Below, one piece after another: positions 8,197 through 16,785 of a stretch of DNA of 43,637 nt. Source of the DNA: Saccharopolyspora elongata (GTDB lineage Bacteria > Actinomycetota > Actinomycetes > Mycobacteriales > Pseudonocardiaceae). The position numbers and the translations under genes were made by a program. The stretch spans positions 1-43,637 of the forward strand of contig NZ_SMKW01000078.1 of NCBI RefSeq assembly GCF_004348985.1, written 5' to 3'. Every line of letters starts with the position of its first letter. Position 1 is the stretch's first letter. Below the pieces are notes generated by a model. It ran no database searches. It saw nothing but the letters and a program-made list of their open reading frames with translations, and had not been told where the DNA came from.

Positions 8197-8490
8197 TCAG
8201 CTGCCGGCGGTGGTGTTGGCATCGTCGCTGGCCTGCGTGTTAGTAACACGGGTTGCGATGACCTTCGCGTTGAGGCGGTCCAGCTCTGTCACCAACTTCT
8301 CGAAGGAGTGGTTCCACTCGGAGAACTTGGTGGTCAGCAGACCACCGGAGCCCGAGTCGTTGACCAGTTTGATCTGGTCGGTCAGCTGCCAGACCTTCTG
8401 CTTGACCGTCGTCATGTTGGTGACCGCTTGGCTGGAGGCATTGATGCCCACCTGCAGTACGCCGGGGTCGAAGAAGAATTTAGGCGCCAC
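8197..8490 (-). CDS. WXG100-family ESX protein
   Basis: 97 aa from GTG 8490, with GGAG eight bases upstream, 11 bases after the eccB stop. The protein is helical, with a central turn region followed by KFSEWNHSFEKLVTELDRLN, in the layout of small ESX proteins (two helices, about 100 residues). The exact W-x-G motif is replaced by SEWNHS. It lies between eccB and the EF-hand WXG100 gene, so it is most likely the partner in a heterodimeric substrate. There is no signal peptide, as expected for T7SS substrates. Confidence 0.8.
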   Translation of the reverse strand: MAPKFFFDPGVLQVGINASSQAVTNMTTVKQKVWQLTDQIKLVNDSGSGGLLTTKFSEWNHSFEKLVTELDRLNAKVIATRVTNTQASDDANTTAGS

Positions 8491-8501
8491 GGGAATCGCT
8501 C

Positions 8502-9860
8502 CTATCCTTGTTGAGCACCATTGATTTTTTCGAGCACTGGCCCGGTTGGCAGCAGTGCCAGCAGATCGGCCGGAACCAGCCGAGCCGTCTCGACAGGGAG
8601 GCCAAGAGCGCTGGCCGCATCGGCGTCGGCCACCGGGAACTTGGCTCCCGCTTCGGTGATGAGGTAAATACCCGCACCAGGAACATCCGGCGCCGGGCGA
8701 GTGCGCGCCAGGAAGCCGGCGCCGGGGATGACCTCCACCCGGTCAGCCACCCGGCCGTCGCGCACCACCCCCGCCGTCTGATTGCTTTGCGCATCTCCCT
8801 GCGGCGGCGGCGCCGTCACCAACCGCGCCTGCGACTGCTCCCACCGCACGCACGGCACACGGCCCGCCAGATCCGGTCGGTCCGGCGGCTGCGACGGCAG
8901 CGCGGACTGCCACACCGGCGCGGGCAGCACGTTCTGCGTCGCCAGCTCCGAGGGCGTAATGCGCACGGCCTCTCGCGCGGGCGATGCCGGGTCGGCGCTG
9001 AGCAACGCGGACACGGTCGAGGTCACCGGGACCAGGCCGTCGCCCGCGGTCACGAAGTAGTTGTTCCCCACCGCATCGGGCACGACTATCAGCTGCCCGA
9101 CCACGGTTTTCGTCCCGTTGAAGCTGGGCCCTGCCTTGCTCGCGTCCCGTTCCACCGGCGGCGAGCCGATGTCCGGACCGGACGGCAACGTGTTGAGCCA
9201 CGACGAATCCACCGCGAGAGCCTGAGCCGGGTCGAGCCCGAGCGCGCGCGGCACCCATTCGGCCGCGATCCGCAGCCGCGTGCTCTGCCACGCCAGGTAC
9301 ATGTCACCGCCCGCGGTGACCAACAGCGCCTGGTCGTCGCGCATGCCGGAGACAGCTGGTCCCGCGCCGACCGTCACCGACAGCTTGGTGCTTTCGTCGG
9401 CCCCCGCGCACACGGTCCACGGACTGTCGCCCGACCCGGTGGGGATCGCGTCCGGTGCACCGAGGATCCCGATCGGCGCACCGCGCGGCACGTCCGCGAG
9501 GTCGGCCGTCTCGACCGTGACGACCTTGGGATTGCTGCCGACGAGCAACCGCGCGGACGCCTGGTTCAACACCGGCCGCAGCCGGCCGTTGACCATCATG
9601 AACCGGTTTCCGGTGTCCTCGGCGACAATCAGCGTTCCCGGCTCTCGCCACCCGTCGTTGCCGCCACCGATGTTGGTGAACAGGTTGACCACCGCAACGA
9701 TCGCGGTCACCAAGATCCCGATGATGATGCCAACGGCGAGCCCGACTCCGGTGCGCCGCAGCGGGCGCTCCGGCCCGTCCGGGTCAGTACGCAAGATCGC
9801 CGAGGACAGCCTGCCCGCGACAAAAGAATAGGCGTCCACTTGGTCTCGCCTGGTGTACAT
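8502..9860 (-). CDS. eccB: Type VII secretion core protein EccB
   Basis: 452 aa from ATG 9860 (GGAGG six bases upstream; an adjacent GTG at 9863 is too close). The N-terminus MYTRRDQVDAYSFVAGRL is diagnostic of EccB. A short cytoplasmic part is followed by one membrane helix at about residues 39-61 and a large extracytoplasmic domain built of repeated strand-rich segments. Two Cys residues (in WTVCAGADES and GRVPCVRWEQ) are placed like the conserved disulfide pair of the family. EccB is a structural subunit of the ESX membrane complex. It follows eccD by 44 bases and precedes the WXG100 genes. The length (450-500 aa) is normal. Confidence 0.95.
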   Translation of the reverse strand: MYTRRDQVDAYSFVAGRLSSAILRTDPDGPERPLRRTGVGLAVGIIIGILVTAIVAVVNLFTNIGGGNDGWREPGTLIVAEDTGNRFMMVNGRLRPVLNQASARLLVGSNPKVVTVETADLADVPRGAPIGILGAPDAIPTGSGDSPWTVCAGADESTKLSVTVGAGPAVSGMRDDQALLVTAGGDMYLAWQSTRLRIAAEWVPRALGLDPAQALAVDSSWLNTLPSGPDIGSPPVERDASKAGPSFNGTKTVVGQLIVVPDAVGNNYFVTAGDGLVPVTSTVSALLSADPASPAREAVRITPSELATQNVLPAPVWQSALPSQPPDRPDLAGRVPCVRWEQSQARLVTAPPPQGDAQSNQTAGVVRDGRVADRVEVIPGAGFLARTRPAPDVPGAGIYLITEAGAKFPVADADAASALGLPVETARLVPADLLALLPTGPVLEKINGAQQG

Positions 9861-9904
9861 CACTCACCTCCCAATCCCGGCACGGCCGTAGGTATGAAAA
9901 TGGT

Positions 9905-11323
9905 TCAGAGCAGGGAAGCAACCCAGCCATAAACTCCAATCACGGAGAGCAGAATGGGCAGCACGGCCAGCGCGCAGATCCACTGGAGGATGTCGCCCCA
10001 CCGGCCCCAGCGCGGAATCAAGCGCTTACCGGGCAACGTGTGCGCGGCGGCCACGGCGAGACCGGACAGCGACAGCAGCCCGAGCAGCACGCCCATCCGG
10101 CCGACCACCGGCATGCTCGCGCTCCAGCCGAGCATCAGCACTGTCAGCCCCATCCCGGCAGGCACCAGGGCGGATACCCGATGCCAGATTCCGACGACCT
10201 CACGGGCCTGCAGCAACAGCAGCACGCTGATCAGCGCAGTCAGCAGGATCGTGTCCCACTGCACGACCGACCCCAGTGCGATCAGTCCCCCGGTGCACAG
10301 CCCGCCGAGCACACCGAGGATCGAGGTCAGGTGAGTGTCGGTCAACGACGCGCGGTCGAGGACGCCCTCGCCCGGCAGCGGGTCGAGGCCCTCCTGGAAC
10401 TCGTCCTGCGTGGTGGGTACCGGCTCCACCGACAGCCCGCCCAGCCATGCCGATATGTTCGGGGCTGCCCTGGTCAGCGCGACCGCGAGGATCGTGACGA
10501 TCGCGGCCGTGGACGCGCCGTCCAGGCCGACGAGCACGGTCAGCACGCCGCCCAACGCGGTGAGCACACCACCAGCGGCCACCGCCTGGAACGCTGGCTT
10601 GGCCGTCTTCAGCGACACCCGGGCCAGCACGGCAGAGACAGCGATGGCCACCCCGGCGGACAGAATCCCCGGCCCGTCGATCCACGCCGGCGGCGCATCA
10701 GCACCGGGGAAGGCCAGCCCGGCCACCGCCGCAGCGAAGACTCCGACTCCAGCTAGGGTCGCCGCCTGCCCACCACTGTCGCGGACGTACTGCGACATGC
10801 CGGCGGCTCCGGCCAGAAGCAGCAGGCTGACCGTGGCCGCACCGATGGCGATCCCCGTCCCCGTCGCCGCGAAGGTGCAGACGAAGATGGCCAGCAGCGC
10901 GCACACCGCAGCGGTAGTCATGCTGGTGTAGTAGGTGAACGCCGGGCGCCAAGTGTCGCCACGACCGGACAGTCCGGTGTGGACACCGTCGACCAGGTCG
11001 TCGAAGTCGGCGACCGGCAGCTGGTCGTCGCGCGGTCGCAGGTAGAGCATGTCGCCGTCGTACAGCCCGGCCTCGGCGGTGCCCTTGTCCTCGTCAAGCG
11101 GCTCCTCGCCGAGCCGTTGCAGCACCCAGCCGCCGTGCTCCATGCCCGAGGTGGCCAGCGTGGGATCGAGGTGGCCGAGCACCGTCGGCATGAGGTCGGC
11201 TATTGCCACGTGCGCAGGAACGGCCAGTTCCACGCGCGAGGACGGGCCGATGATGATCAGCCGGCACATCTCGCTGGATCCACCGGAACCCGGGGCTGTG
11301 GTCGCCGTGCTCGTCGCCTCCAT
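9905..11323 (-). CDS. eccD: Type VII secretion integral membrane protein EccD
   Basis: 472 aa from ATG 11323. The start is uncertain: no strong ribosome site is visible, and an in-frame GTG at 11368 and an ATG at 11269 are alternatives. Residues about 20-105 form the ubiquitin-like (YukD) domain, beginning CRLIIIGPSSRVELAVP and containing LGEEPLDEDKGTAEAGLYDG. After a linker there are about 11 hydrophobic membrane segments to the C-terminus, ending YGWVASLL. EccD forms the membrane vestibule of ESX secretons. It appears to be the first gene of the T7SS operon in this window. EccC, EccE and the mycosin protease are not in the window. Confidence 0.95.
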   Translation of the reverse strand: MEATSTATTAPGSGGSSEMCRLIIIGPSSRVELAVPAHVAIADLMPTVLGHLDPTLATSGMEHGGWVLQRLGEEPLDEDKGTAEAGLYDGDMLYLRPRDDQLPVADFDDLVDGVHTGLSGRGDTWRPAFTYYTSMTTAAVCALLAIFVCTFAATGTGIAIGAATVSLLLLAGAAGMSQYVRDSGGQAATLAGVGVFAAAVAGLAFPGADAPPAWIDGPGILSAGVAIAVSAVLARVSLKTAKPAFQAVAAGGVLTALGGVLTVLVGLDGASTAAIVTILAVALTRAAPNISAWLGGLSVEPVPTTQDEFQEGLDPLPGEGVLDRASLTDTHLTSILGVLGGLCTGGLIALGSVVQWDTILLTALISVLLLLQAREVVGIWHRVSALVPAGMGLTVLMLGWSASMPVVGRMGVLLGLLSLSGLAVAAAHTLPGKRLIPRWGRWGDILQWICALAVLPILLSVIGVYGWVASLL

Positions 11324-11596
11324 GACAAGCACACGTTTCGCCGAACGCGCCTGGTTCAGAAGAACCACGATGATCCGTCATCCCGCGGCCAGGGGCCTTC
11401 TGCTGCCACGCAAGAACAAGCGCAACAGGCTGTCGTGGAGTTGGCCACGCGGCGGTGGGATGCACTGGACGACACGCGATCGGGCAATGCGGGACGGCGA
11501 TCGGCCCACGGTCGATCCGCCCCACGGAATCCGGACCGCGGTGCCCGCAGGCGGATCCGGACCGCGCTCACCTTCAAAGCGCCCCAACTCGCACAA

Positions 11597-11627
11597 GAGC
11601 GGGAGCGGTCCATGACCGCTCCCGCTC
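11597..11627 (-). terminator. Strong 13-bp hairpin after oxidase operon
   Basis: Perfect arms GAGCGGGAGCGGT and ACCGCTCCCGCTC flank a 5-base loop. The hairpin lies about 15 bases past the stop of the small ORF at 11643 and is followed on the minus strand by TTGTG. It separates the oxidase operon from eccD. The remainder of 11324-11596 shows no convincing gene. Confidence 0.7.
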
Positions 11628-11642
11628 CTTCGTTTCCGGTCC

Positions 11643-11762
11643 TCAAGGCTCTTCGGCGAGTGCCTTGGCGGTGTCCACGATGAACCAGCGGATCGCCAGC
11701 ACGACGACCAGCACCGGCACGCACATCAACGTCACCCGCCCGGCCGGGACGTCGAACCACAT
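11643..11762 (-). CDS. Tiny single-span membrane protein
   Basis: A 39-aa ORF from ATG 11762, beginning 4 bases after the stop of the oxidase gene. It starts MWFDVPAGRVTLMCVPVL, has one hydrophobic helix (about residues 10-28) and ends in a charged tail (DTAKALAEEP). The ribosome site is weak. A longer in-frame reading from 11840 overlaps the oxidase gene and is less likely. It sits in the same operon, before the 11597 hairpin, so it could be an auxiliary membrane subunit or a transporter small subunit. I do not recognise the family, and it may be spurious. Confidence 0.4.
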   Translation of the reverse strand: MWFDVPAGRVTLMCVPVLVVVLAIRWFIVDTAKALAEEP

Positions 11763-11766
11763 CGCT

Positions 11767-12900
11767 TTAGGTCGGTAACCGCTTCGCGGCAGGATGAGGT
11801 TCGGCGTCGAGCCGGATGGGCGAGAACGCTTTGAGGTCAACAGCCGGCTGCTGTCCCAGACAGAGGTCGCGGATGATCTGGCCGGCCATCGGCGCCTGGC
11901 ACAGCCCGCGACCAGAGAATCCCGCCGCGTAGAGGAAGCGCCGGTGGCTTCCGCTGCCCTGGCCGATGAACGCCGTGCGTTGTGGCGCGACGTCCAGCGA
12001 GCCCGTCCAGGCGGTGTGAAGTTCGACGTCGCGCAGGCGTGCGTATCGCTTGGTCAATTCCTCAGCGACGGCACGGTGCCACAATGCTCGCTGGTCACCG
12101 CCTTTCGGTATTCCTTCCAGACCGATCAGCAGGGCGTCGCCGAGACGCCGCACACGCAGTGCGGAGCTGAGATGCAGGGTGAATGGAAGTGTCATGTCCG
12201 TCGCGATGGGACCGGTGGTCATAAGTTCTGAGGGCTGTGGAGTAACAGGCAGTGATACACCCGTCATCGCTGCGACCCGACCGCTCCACGGGCCTGCGGC
12301 GCACACAATCGCATCAGCGACGTAGTCTCCGTTGGTGGTGGCGACACGACCGCGCACGGCGTCCACACCGATGACCTCCATGCCGGTGAGCAGACGGACA
12401 CCGCGCCTTTGAGCGGTTTCCGCGTAGCCATGCATGATTGCTTGCGGATTACAGGAGAACGCCTGCGGCGACCAGACGGCCGCCACAATATCCGCCGGAT
12501 CGAGAAAGGGGTTGCGCTGGCACACTTGCGCGGCCGTGATGAGTTCCGCCTCCACACCGACGGCACGCTGCGCGTCAAGTTCGCGCCCAAGGGTTTCAAC
12601 GTCCTCGCCTCTTGTGAGCACAACCAGAAACCCTGTTTGCTCCAATTCCGGATCGACTCCCGTCTCGGCAGCAAAACCTCGATACTCGGCCAGGCTACCA
12701 ACAGCCAACTCTGAGTCTGCAACTCGCCGAGGGAAGTAGCCGCGGACGACACGCGCCGTCTGCGCTGACGTGCCGGATCCTAGATCACTTTGCTCGATAA
12801 GCGTGACCTCGATCCCGGCCTGGGCGCAGTAAAACGCGGCCGACAATCCAATAACGCCTCCACCAATGATGATGATGCTCGAGTAACTGTCCTCAGACAT
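11767..12900 (-). CDS. DAO-family FAD-dependent amine/amino-acid oxidoreductase
   Basis: 377 aa. The N-terminal dinucleotide fold (IIIIGGGVIGLSAAFYCAQ, residues 8-26; acidic end LIEQSDLGSGTSAQ) and the C-terminal FSGRGLCQAPMAGQIIRDL are typical of glycine/sarcosine/D-amino-acid oxidase-type flavoproteins. These oxidise a C-N bond of small amines or amino acids. The start overlaps the stop of the upstream gene by 8 bases, so the two are translationally coupled. Opine oxidase subunits belong to the same superfamily, which matters because the upstream gene looks cucumopine-synthase-like. The substrate cannot be read from the sequence. There is no signal peptide, so the protein is cytoplasmic. 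Confidence 0.85.
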   Translation of the reverse strand: MSEDSYSSIIIIGGGVIGLSAAFYCAQAGIEVTLIEQSDLGSGTSAQTARVVRGYFPRRVADSELAVGSLAEYRGFAAETGVDPELEQTGFLVVLTRGEDVETLGRELDAQRAVGVEAELITAAQVCQRNPFLDPADIVAAVWSPQAFSCNPQAIMHGYAETAQRRGVRLLTGMEVIGVDAVRGRVATTNGDYVADAIVCAAGPWSGRVAAMTGVSLPVTPQPSELMTTGPIATDMTLPFTLHLSSALRVRRLGDALLIGLEGIPKGGDQRALWHRAVAEELTKRYARLRDVELHTAWTGSLDVAPQRTAFIGQGSGSHRRFLYAAGFSGRGLCQAPMAGQIIRDLCLGQQPAVDLKAFSPIRLDAEPHPAAKRLPT

Positions 12901-13855
12901 GACTCGACCGCCCGCCCGCCGACCGGTAGTTCCACTTGCTCGGCTCCAGTTCCCAGGGGAACAACTGCAGGTTCCACGCCCCCAGAGTGTTGACGTAGAG
13001 GGCCATTTGCTCCATCAGCGCGATGAAATCCTCCCGCTCGGTGACGGCGCCAAGCGCGCTGACGACCTGCTGGGTGAGTTCCCACAGAGCCTCCAGCCCG
13101 CAGTAGCCCAGAAACTCTGTGGGTTTGATCAGCAAGAGCTTCGCCATTTCGATCAGACCGCTGAGCGGGATATCGACCGATCGCGCCGCCTTGGCGAGGT
13201 TGGTGTAGGTCATGTAGCCCAACGGCCTGGTCTCACCGTTGACGAACACCAGAGTGGTGAGCACCGAGTCCCGGGTACCCGCGTCGGAGAATCGGCGGCC
13301 CTGATGTAGCTCGATCAACTCTGGTGGTGCCTCAACCATCGCCGCCTCAGACATCGCCGCGATCTTGTCAACGAGTTCGCGGACCGGCTCCGCTTGACAG
13401 ACTTGCCGTCGTACCGAGTGCCCGCCAGGTCCGCCCAGACGCCGCACTTCGGCGATAATCGGCTCACCATTGCCGTGCATTGAATCCCAAACCGCCTGAC
13501 CAACCTTCGCCAGTACGTCGATGTCGGCCTGCTCGACTCGACCGATCGGCGCCGTCGGCATCGGCTCGGTCAAGGTCCCATACTTGATCGAGAGATGTTG
13601 TATTGCAGAGCAGGAAACTGTTCCAGACGGCACGGCTTGACGATTCGTTCGATAGTCCGGCACCGCGTGCAGCACCCCATGCGCGGGCGGCACATGGTAC
13701 AGGCAGTCCCCTGCCACCAGCGCGTGCCCTTGCAGCGTGCGATACGGCAGCGCAGCCCACAGTGGTTCGATAAGATCGGCGTTAACGTCTTCATCGAGCG
13801 TAATTGCAACTCTCGCCCCGATTGACTTCCAATTAATTTCGATCTTCCGTGCCAC
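12893..13855 (-). CDS. DUF3830/cucumopine synthase-like protein (cyclophilin-like plus helical bundle)
   Basis: 320 aa from GTG 13855, with GAGGAGG seven bases upstream. Residues 1-150 have the DUF3830/cyclophilin-like pattern: KIEINWKSIGARVAITLDED, PYRTLQGHALVAGDCLYHVP, GTLTEPMPTAPIGRV, VWDSMHGNGEPIIAEVRRLG. Residues about 165-310 form a helical C-terminal domain (LAKAARSVDIPLSGLIEMAK, LWELTQQVVSALGAV). DUF3830 proteins are usually about 150 aa. An extra helical bundle giving about 320 aa is the layout of cucumopine synthase, which condenses histidine with 2-oxoglutarate (family knowledge from memory). Enzymatic function is inferred and unproven. The region has lower GC than its neighbours, possibly reflecting transfer. 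The upstream 261 bases (13856-14116) show no gene. Confidence 0.65.
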   Translation of the reverse strand: MARKIEINWKSIGARVAITLDEDVNADLIEPLWAALPYRTLQGHALVAGDCLYHVPPAHGVLHAVPDYRTNRQAVPSGTVSCSAIQHLSIKYGTLTEPMPTAPIGRVEQADIDVLAKVGQAVWDSMHGNGEPIIAEVRRLGGPGGHSVRRQVCQAEPVRELVDKIAAMSEAAMVEAPPELIELHQGRRFSDAGTRDSVLTTLVFVNGETRPLGYMTYTNLAKAARSVDIPLSGLIEMAKLLLIKPTEFLGYCGLEALWELTQQVVSALGAVTEREDFIALMEQMALYVNTLGAWNLQLFPWELEPSKWNYRSAGGRSSHV

Positions 13856-14116
13856 TTCGCGACCTCCTCAAAGAACTTTCGCACATATGTGTCGTTGTCA
13901 AGCCAAGAAAGTCCGGCGCATGCAATGGAGCAGCAAGCGACGTTCAGCAACTTCGGTCGACATTCGTACTGCAGCTCGAGTCCAGGCGGCAACTGCCCCC
14001 GGAGAATGTGCACCAACACACCGATAAATATGCCCACCACACCTAGCCTTGATCACTCGCGGGAAGGTGCCTAAGGCCAACCGGGCGTCCCGGCATACTC
14101 TGACCGGCGGATCCGG

Positions 14117-15103
14117 TTAGAAGACCGACCATCCGGTCAGGGTGGTGAAGTGATCGAGCGCGGCCACACCGGCCACGGAGTTGCCGCGCTTGTCCAGCCC
14201 CGGGCTCCACACCGCGACCGCGCACCGGCCCGGCACGATCGCGAGGATCCCGCCGCCGACCCCGCTCTTGCCCGGGACGCCGACCCGGTAGGCGAAATCC
14301 CCGGCGGCGTCGTAGGTCCCGCAGGTGAGCATGATCGCGTTGATCCGCTTGGCCTGCCTGCACGTGAGCAGCTGCGAACCGTCGCGGCGGACACCGTGCG
14401 CGGCGAGGAACAGCCCCGCCAGGACCAGATCGCGGCAGCTCATCTCGATCGAGCACTGCCGGACGTAGTGGTCGAGCACGGTCGCCACCGGGTTGCGCAT
14501 GTTGCCGTAGGACGCCATGAAATGGGTCAGGGCCAGGTTTCGGTCCGCGTGGGCGGCTTCGGAGGCGGCGACCTCCTCGTCGACCCGCAGAGCCGAGTTG
14601 CCGCTTTCCTCGCGCAGGAACGCGAGCAGCTCCCCGGTGGCGTCGCCGACCAGGGAGATCAGCTCATCGGTGACCGTCAGCGCGCCCGCGTTGATGAAGG
14701 GGTTCCGCGGAATCCCGCGTTCGTGCTCCAACTGGACCAGCGAGTTGAAGGCGTTCCCCGACGGCTCCCGGCCAACACGCCGCCAGAGCGCCTCATCGCT
14801 TCCGGCGAGCAGGAGCGCGAGGGTGAAGACCTTCGAGATGCTCTGCATCGAGAACGGCGTCTCCCAGTCGCCGGCCCCGTGGACGCCGCCGTCGAGATCC
14901 GCGACCGCGATGCCGAAGCGACCCGGATCGACACGCGCGAGCGCCGGGATGTAATCCGCGACCGTCCCGGCCCCGCGCAGCGGGGCGACCTCATCCGCGA
15001 TCCGTTCGAGCAGCTGACTCAACTGCCCAGCGATCTGCTCGGCCATATCCTCATTGGACTGGCGCAGGTTCGTGCGAACGCACGCACTGGCCACATCTCG
15101 CAC
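14117..15103 (-). CDS. glsA: Glutaminase (serine beta-lactamase-like fold)
   Basis: 328 aa from GTG 15103, with GAGGAG six bases upstream; the next ATG at 15046 has a worse site. Hydrolyses L-glutamine to glutamate and ammonia in the cytoplasm. The Ser-x-x-Lys catalytic motif is S88-I-S-K91 within ETPFSMQSISKVF. Other family marks are GNAFNSLVQLEHERGIPRNP, FINAGAL, a Tyr-Gly-Asn segment (MASYGNMRNP) and the C-terminal GKSGVGGGILAIVPG with the catalytic loop. The length is normal for GlsA without the C-terminal STAS or ankyrin extensions seen in some relatives. No operon partner is evident: the gene is flanked by gaps on both sides. Confidence 0.95.
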   Translation of the reverse strand: MRDVASACVRTNLRQSNEDMAEQIAGQLSQLLERIADEVAPLRGAGTVADYIPALARVDPGRFGIAVADLDGGVHGAGDWETPFSMQSISKVFTLALLLAGSDEALWRRVGREPSGNAFNSLVQLEHERGIPRNPFINAGALTVTDELISLVGDATGELLAFLREESGNSALRVDEEVAASEAAHADRNLALTHFMASYGNMRNPVATVLDHYVRQCSIEMSCRDLVLAGLFLAAHGVRRDGSQLLTCRQAKRINAIMLTCGTYDAAGDFAYRVGVPGKSGVGGGILAIVPGRCAVAVWSPGLDKRGNSVAGVAALDHFTTLTGWSVF

Positions 15104-15570
15104 TAAACTCTCCTCGCGTGCCGGATGTAGCGCGCCAACACGGATCGAAGGTCACGCGAGTGTTGATCGTTGACGTCGATATCGAACCGGGAACGTACCA
15201 CCAGACAATCCTTCCGCAAACCTTACCAGGCACATGATCTCAAGATCACTCTCAGGGACCGCTCCCCTAGCGCCAGCACGCACCTAGCTGCCAAATTGGG
15301 CGGATTTGAGCGGAAACCGGCGAGGACATCAGGTGATCCGCAGTTACCCAGCTCGGCCGATCCTGCCCAAATGAGCGCTATCGCGGTACGCGAATACGCC
15401 AGCTGCCTGAACGGGCACACTTGCCGGAGAAGGAAGTGCACATGTCGTGACGTTTCCGTTCCGGCCCGGCGGAACGTGGTGTTCAATCCGGAGATCCCAA
15501 ACGTGTCCGGGTCGCAAAGCCGGCCCGAGTACGCCATGCCGACTTTCTCGCCAAGGCCGCAGAAGCCACG
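15104..15570. other. Intergenic region, no convincing gene
   Basis: The 467 bases between the divergent glutaminase and EIIC genes contain short overlapping ORFs on both strands with no coding signature or ribosome sites. It presumably holds the two promoters. Confidence 0.6.
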
Positions 15571-16785
15571 ATGTCAACGACGACCTGGGATGTGCTCACA
15601 GCGATGTCACGTAGCAACGAAGGAGCTTCTTCGAGCCGGGAGATCGGGTCGGCACTCCGACGATGGGGCGGGCATCTGGCCAGCGTCGTGATGCCCAACA
15701 TCGGGGCGTTCATCGCATGGGGCCTCGCGACCGCACTGTTCATGCCCGAGGGATGGCTGCCCAACGCGACGCTGGCCGTGATCATCCAACCGATGATCAC
15801 AACTCTGCTGCCAATCCTGATCGGTTACACCGGGGGCAGGGTGGTCCACGGGCAACGCGGCGGCGTCGTCGGCGCGGTCGCCACACTTGGCCTCGTGGTC
15901 GGAGCGAATACCCCCATGCTCCTTGGCGCCATGCTGCTCGGCCCCGCTACGGCACTGCTGATGAAATGGTTCGATCAAGCCGTGGGCGTACGCGTGGGTC
16001 CGGCCTTCAAGATGCTCGTGGACAACTTCAGCGCGGGCATCATCGGTGGCAGCGTGGCGATTCTGGGCATGGTCGGGATCGGGCCCGCGATCAGCGGGCT
16101 GGCCAGAACGCTGGCCGGCGGGGTGCAGGCGCTGATCGACCTCGGCCTGCTACCACTGGCAGCCCTGATCATCGAACCCGGCAAGGTGCTGTTCCTCAAC
16201 AACGCGATCAACCACGGCGTCCTGGGCCCGCTGGGCGTCACCGCACAGGCGGAGAACGGCAAGGCGATCGAGTTCCTGTTGGAGACCAACCCCGGCCCTG
16301 GGCTCGGTATTCTGCTCGCCTGCGCGTGCTTCGGATCCGCACCGGAACGGGCCAGCGCGCCAAGCGCGTTGGCAATCCACTTCCTCGGCGGTATTCATGA
16401 GATCTACTTCCCCTACGTCCTCGCCAAGCCGCAGTTGATCCTGGCGGCCATCGCAGGCGGTGCTGCGGGGATTTTCACCTTCATCGCCACCGGAGCGGGA
16501 CTGTTCGCGACTCCTTCTCCCGGAAGCATCATCGCACTGATGGCAGTCACGCCGCGGGGTGGCCACCTGAGCGTGATCACGGGTGTGGCGGTGTCGGCCG
16601 CCGTCTCGTTCGTCCTCGCAGCTTTCCTGGTGAAGGTCGGACGGAAGAAGACGACCGAATCACCCCGGACCGACAGCATCACGCCAGCTTCAGCAACCCT
16701 TCGTACACCCGCTGCAGAGTCTCGAGGGAAGGACCTGCACCGCGATTCGACGCGCCGCCGTGGACGACGACCAGTCCGGCCTTGA
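15571..16785 (+). CDS. mtlA: PTS mannitol-type permease, EIIC domain only
   Basis: 404 aa; ATG 15571 or ATG 15604 are both possible, with no strong ribosome site. Residues about 35-355 match mannitol EIIC throughout: SVVMPNIGAFIAWGLATALF, the substrate-site region FLNNAINHGVLGPLG, ETNPGPGLGILLA, HFLGGIHEIYFPYVLAKP, ATPSPGSIIALMAVTP. The family phosphorylates and imports mannitol using EIIB and EIIA domains or subunits. Here the protein leaves the membrane domain at about residue 360 and ends in a basic, low-complexity tail read antisense to the DUF742 gene, with a 107-base overlap. No EIIB Cys motif, EIIA, HPr or mtlD is in the window. Transport therefore needs a trans EIIB, or the gene is a truncated relic. 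Confidence 0.85.
   Translation: MSTTTWDVLTAMSRSNEGASSSREIGSALRRWGGHLASVVMPNIGAFIAWGLATALFMPEGWLPNATLAVIIQPMITTLLPILIGYTGGRVVHGQRGGVVGAVATLGLVVGANTPMLLGAMLLGPATALLMKWFDQAVGVRVGPAFKMLVDNFSAGIIGGSVAILGMVGIGPAISGLARTLAGGVQALIDLGLLPLAALIIEPGKVLFLNNAINHGVLGPLGVTAQAENGKAIEFLLETNPGPGLGILLACACFGSAPERASAPSALAIHFLGGIHEIYFPYVLAKPQLILAAIAGGAAGIFTFIATGAGLFATPSPGSIIALMAVTPRGGHLSVITGVAVSAAVSFVLAAFLVKVGRKKTTESPRTDSITPASATLRTPAAESRGKDLHRDSTRRRGRRPVRP

Noticed and set aside
11520..11600. Minus-strand stretch with a tRNA T-arm-like look before eccD
   Set aside because: No matching acceptor stem or D-arm could be folded, so no tRNA is called.
13570..14040. 156-aa minus-strand ORF overlapping the start of the DUF3830-like gene
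   Set aside because: No ribosome site, and most of its length is out of frame with the well-supported downstream gene; only the first about 60 residues are free, and they show no recognisable pattern.
15490..15570. In-frame stretch before the EIIC start resembling an HPr active-site region (ARVRHADFLAKAAEAT)
   Set aside because: The His is not in the GLHARPA context and there is no upstream start; similarity is too weak to call an HPr remnant.
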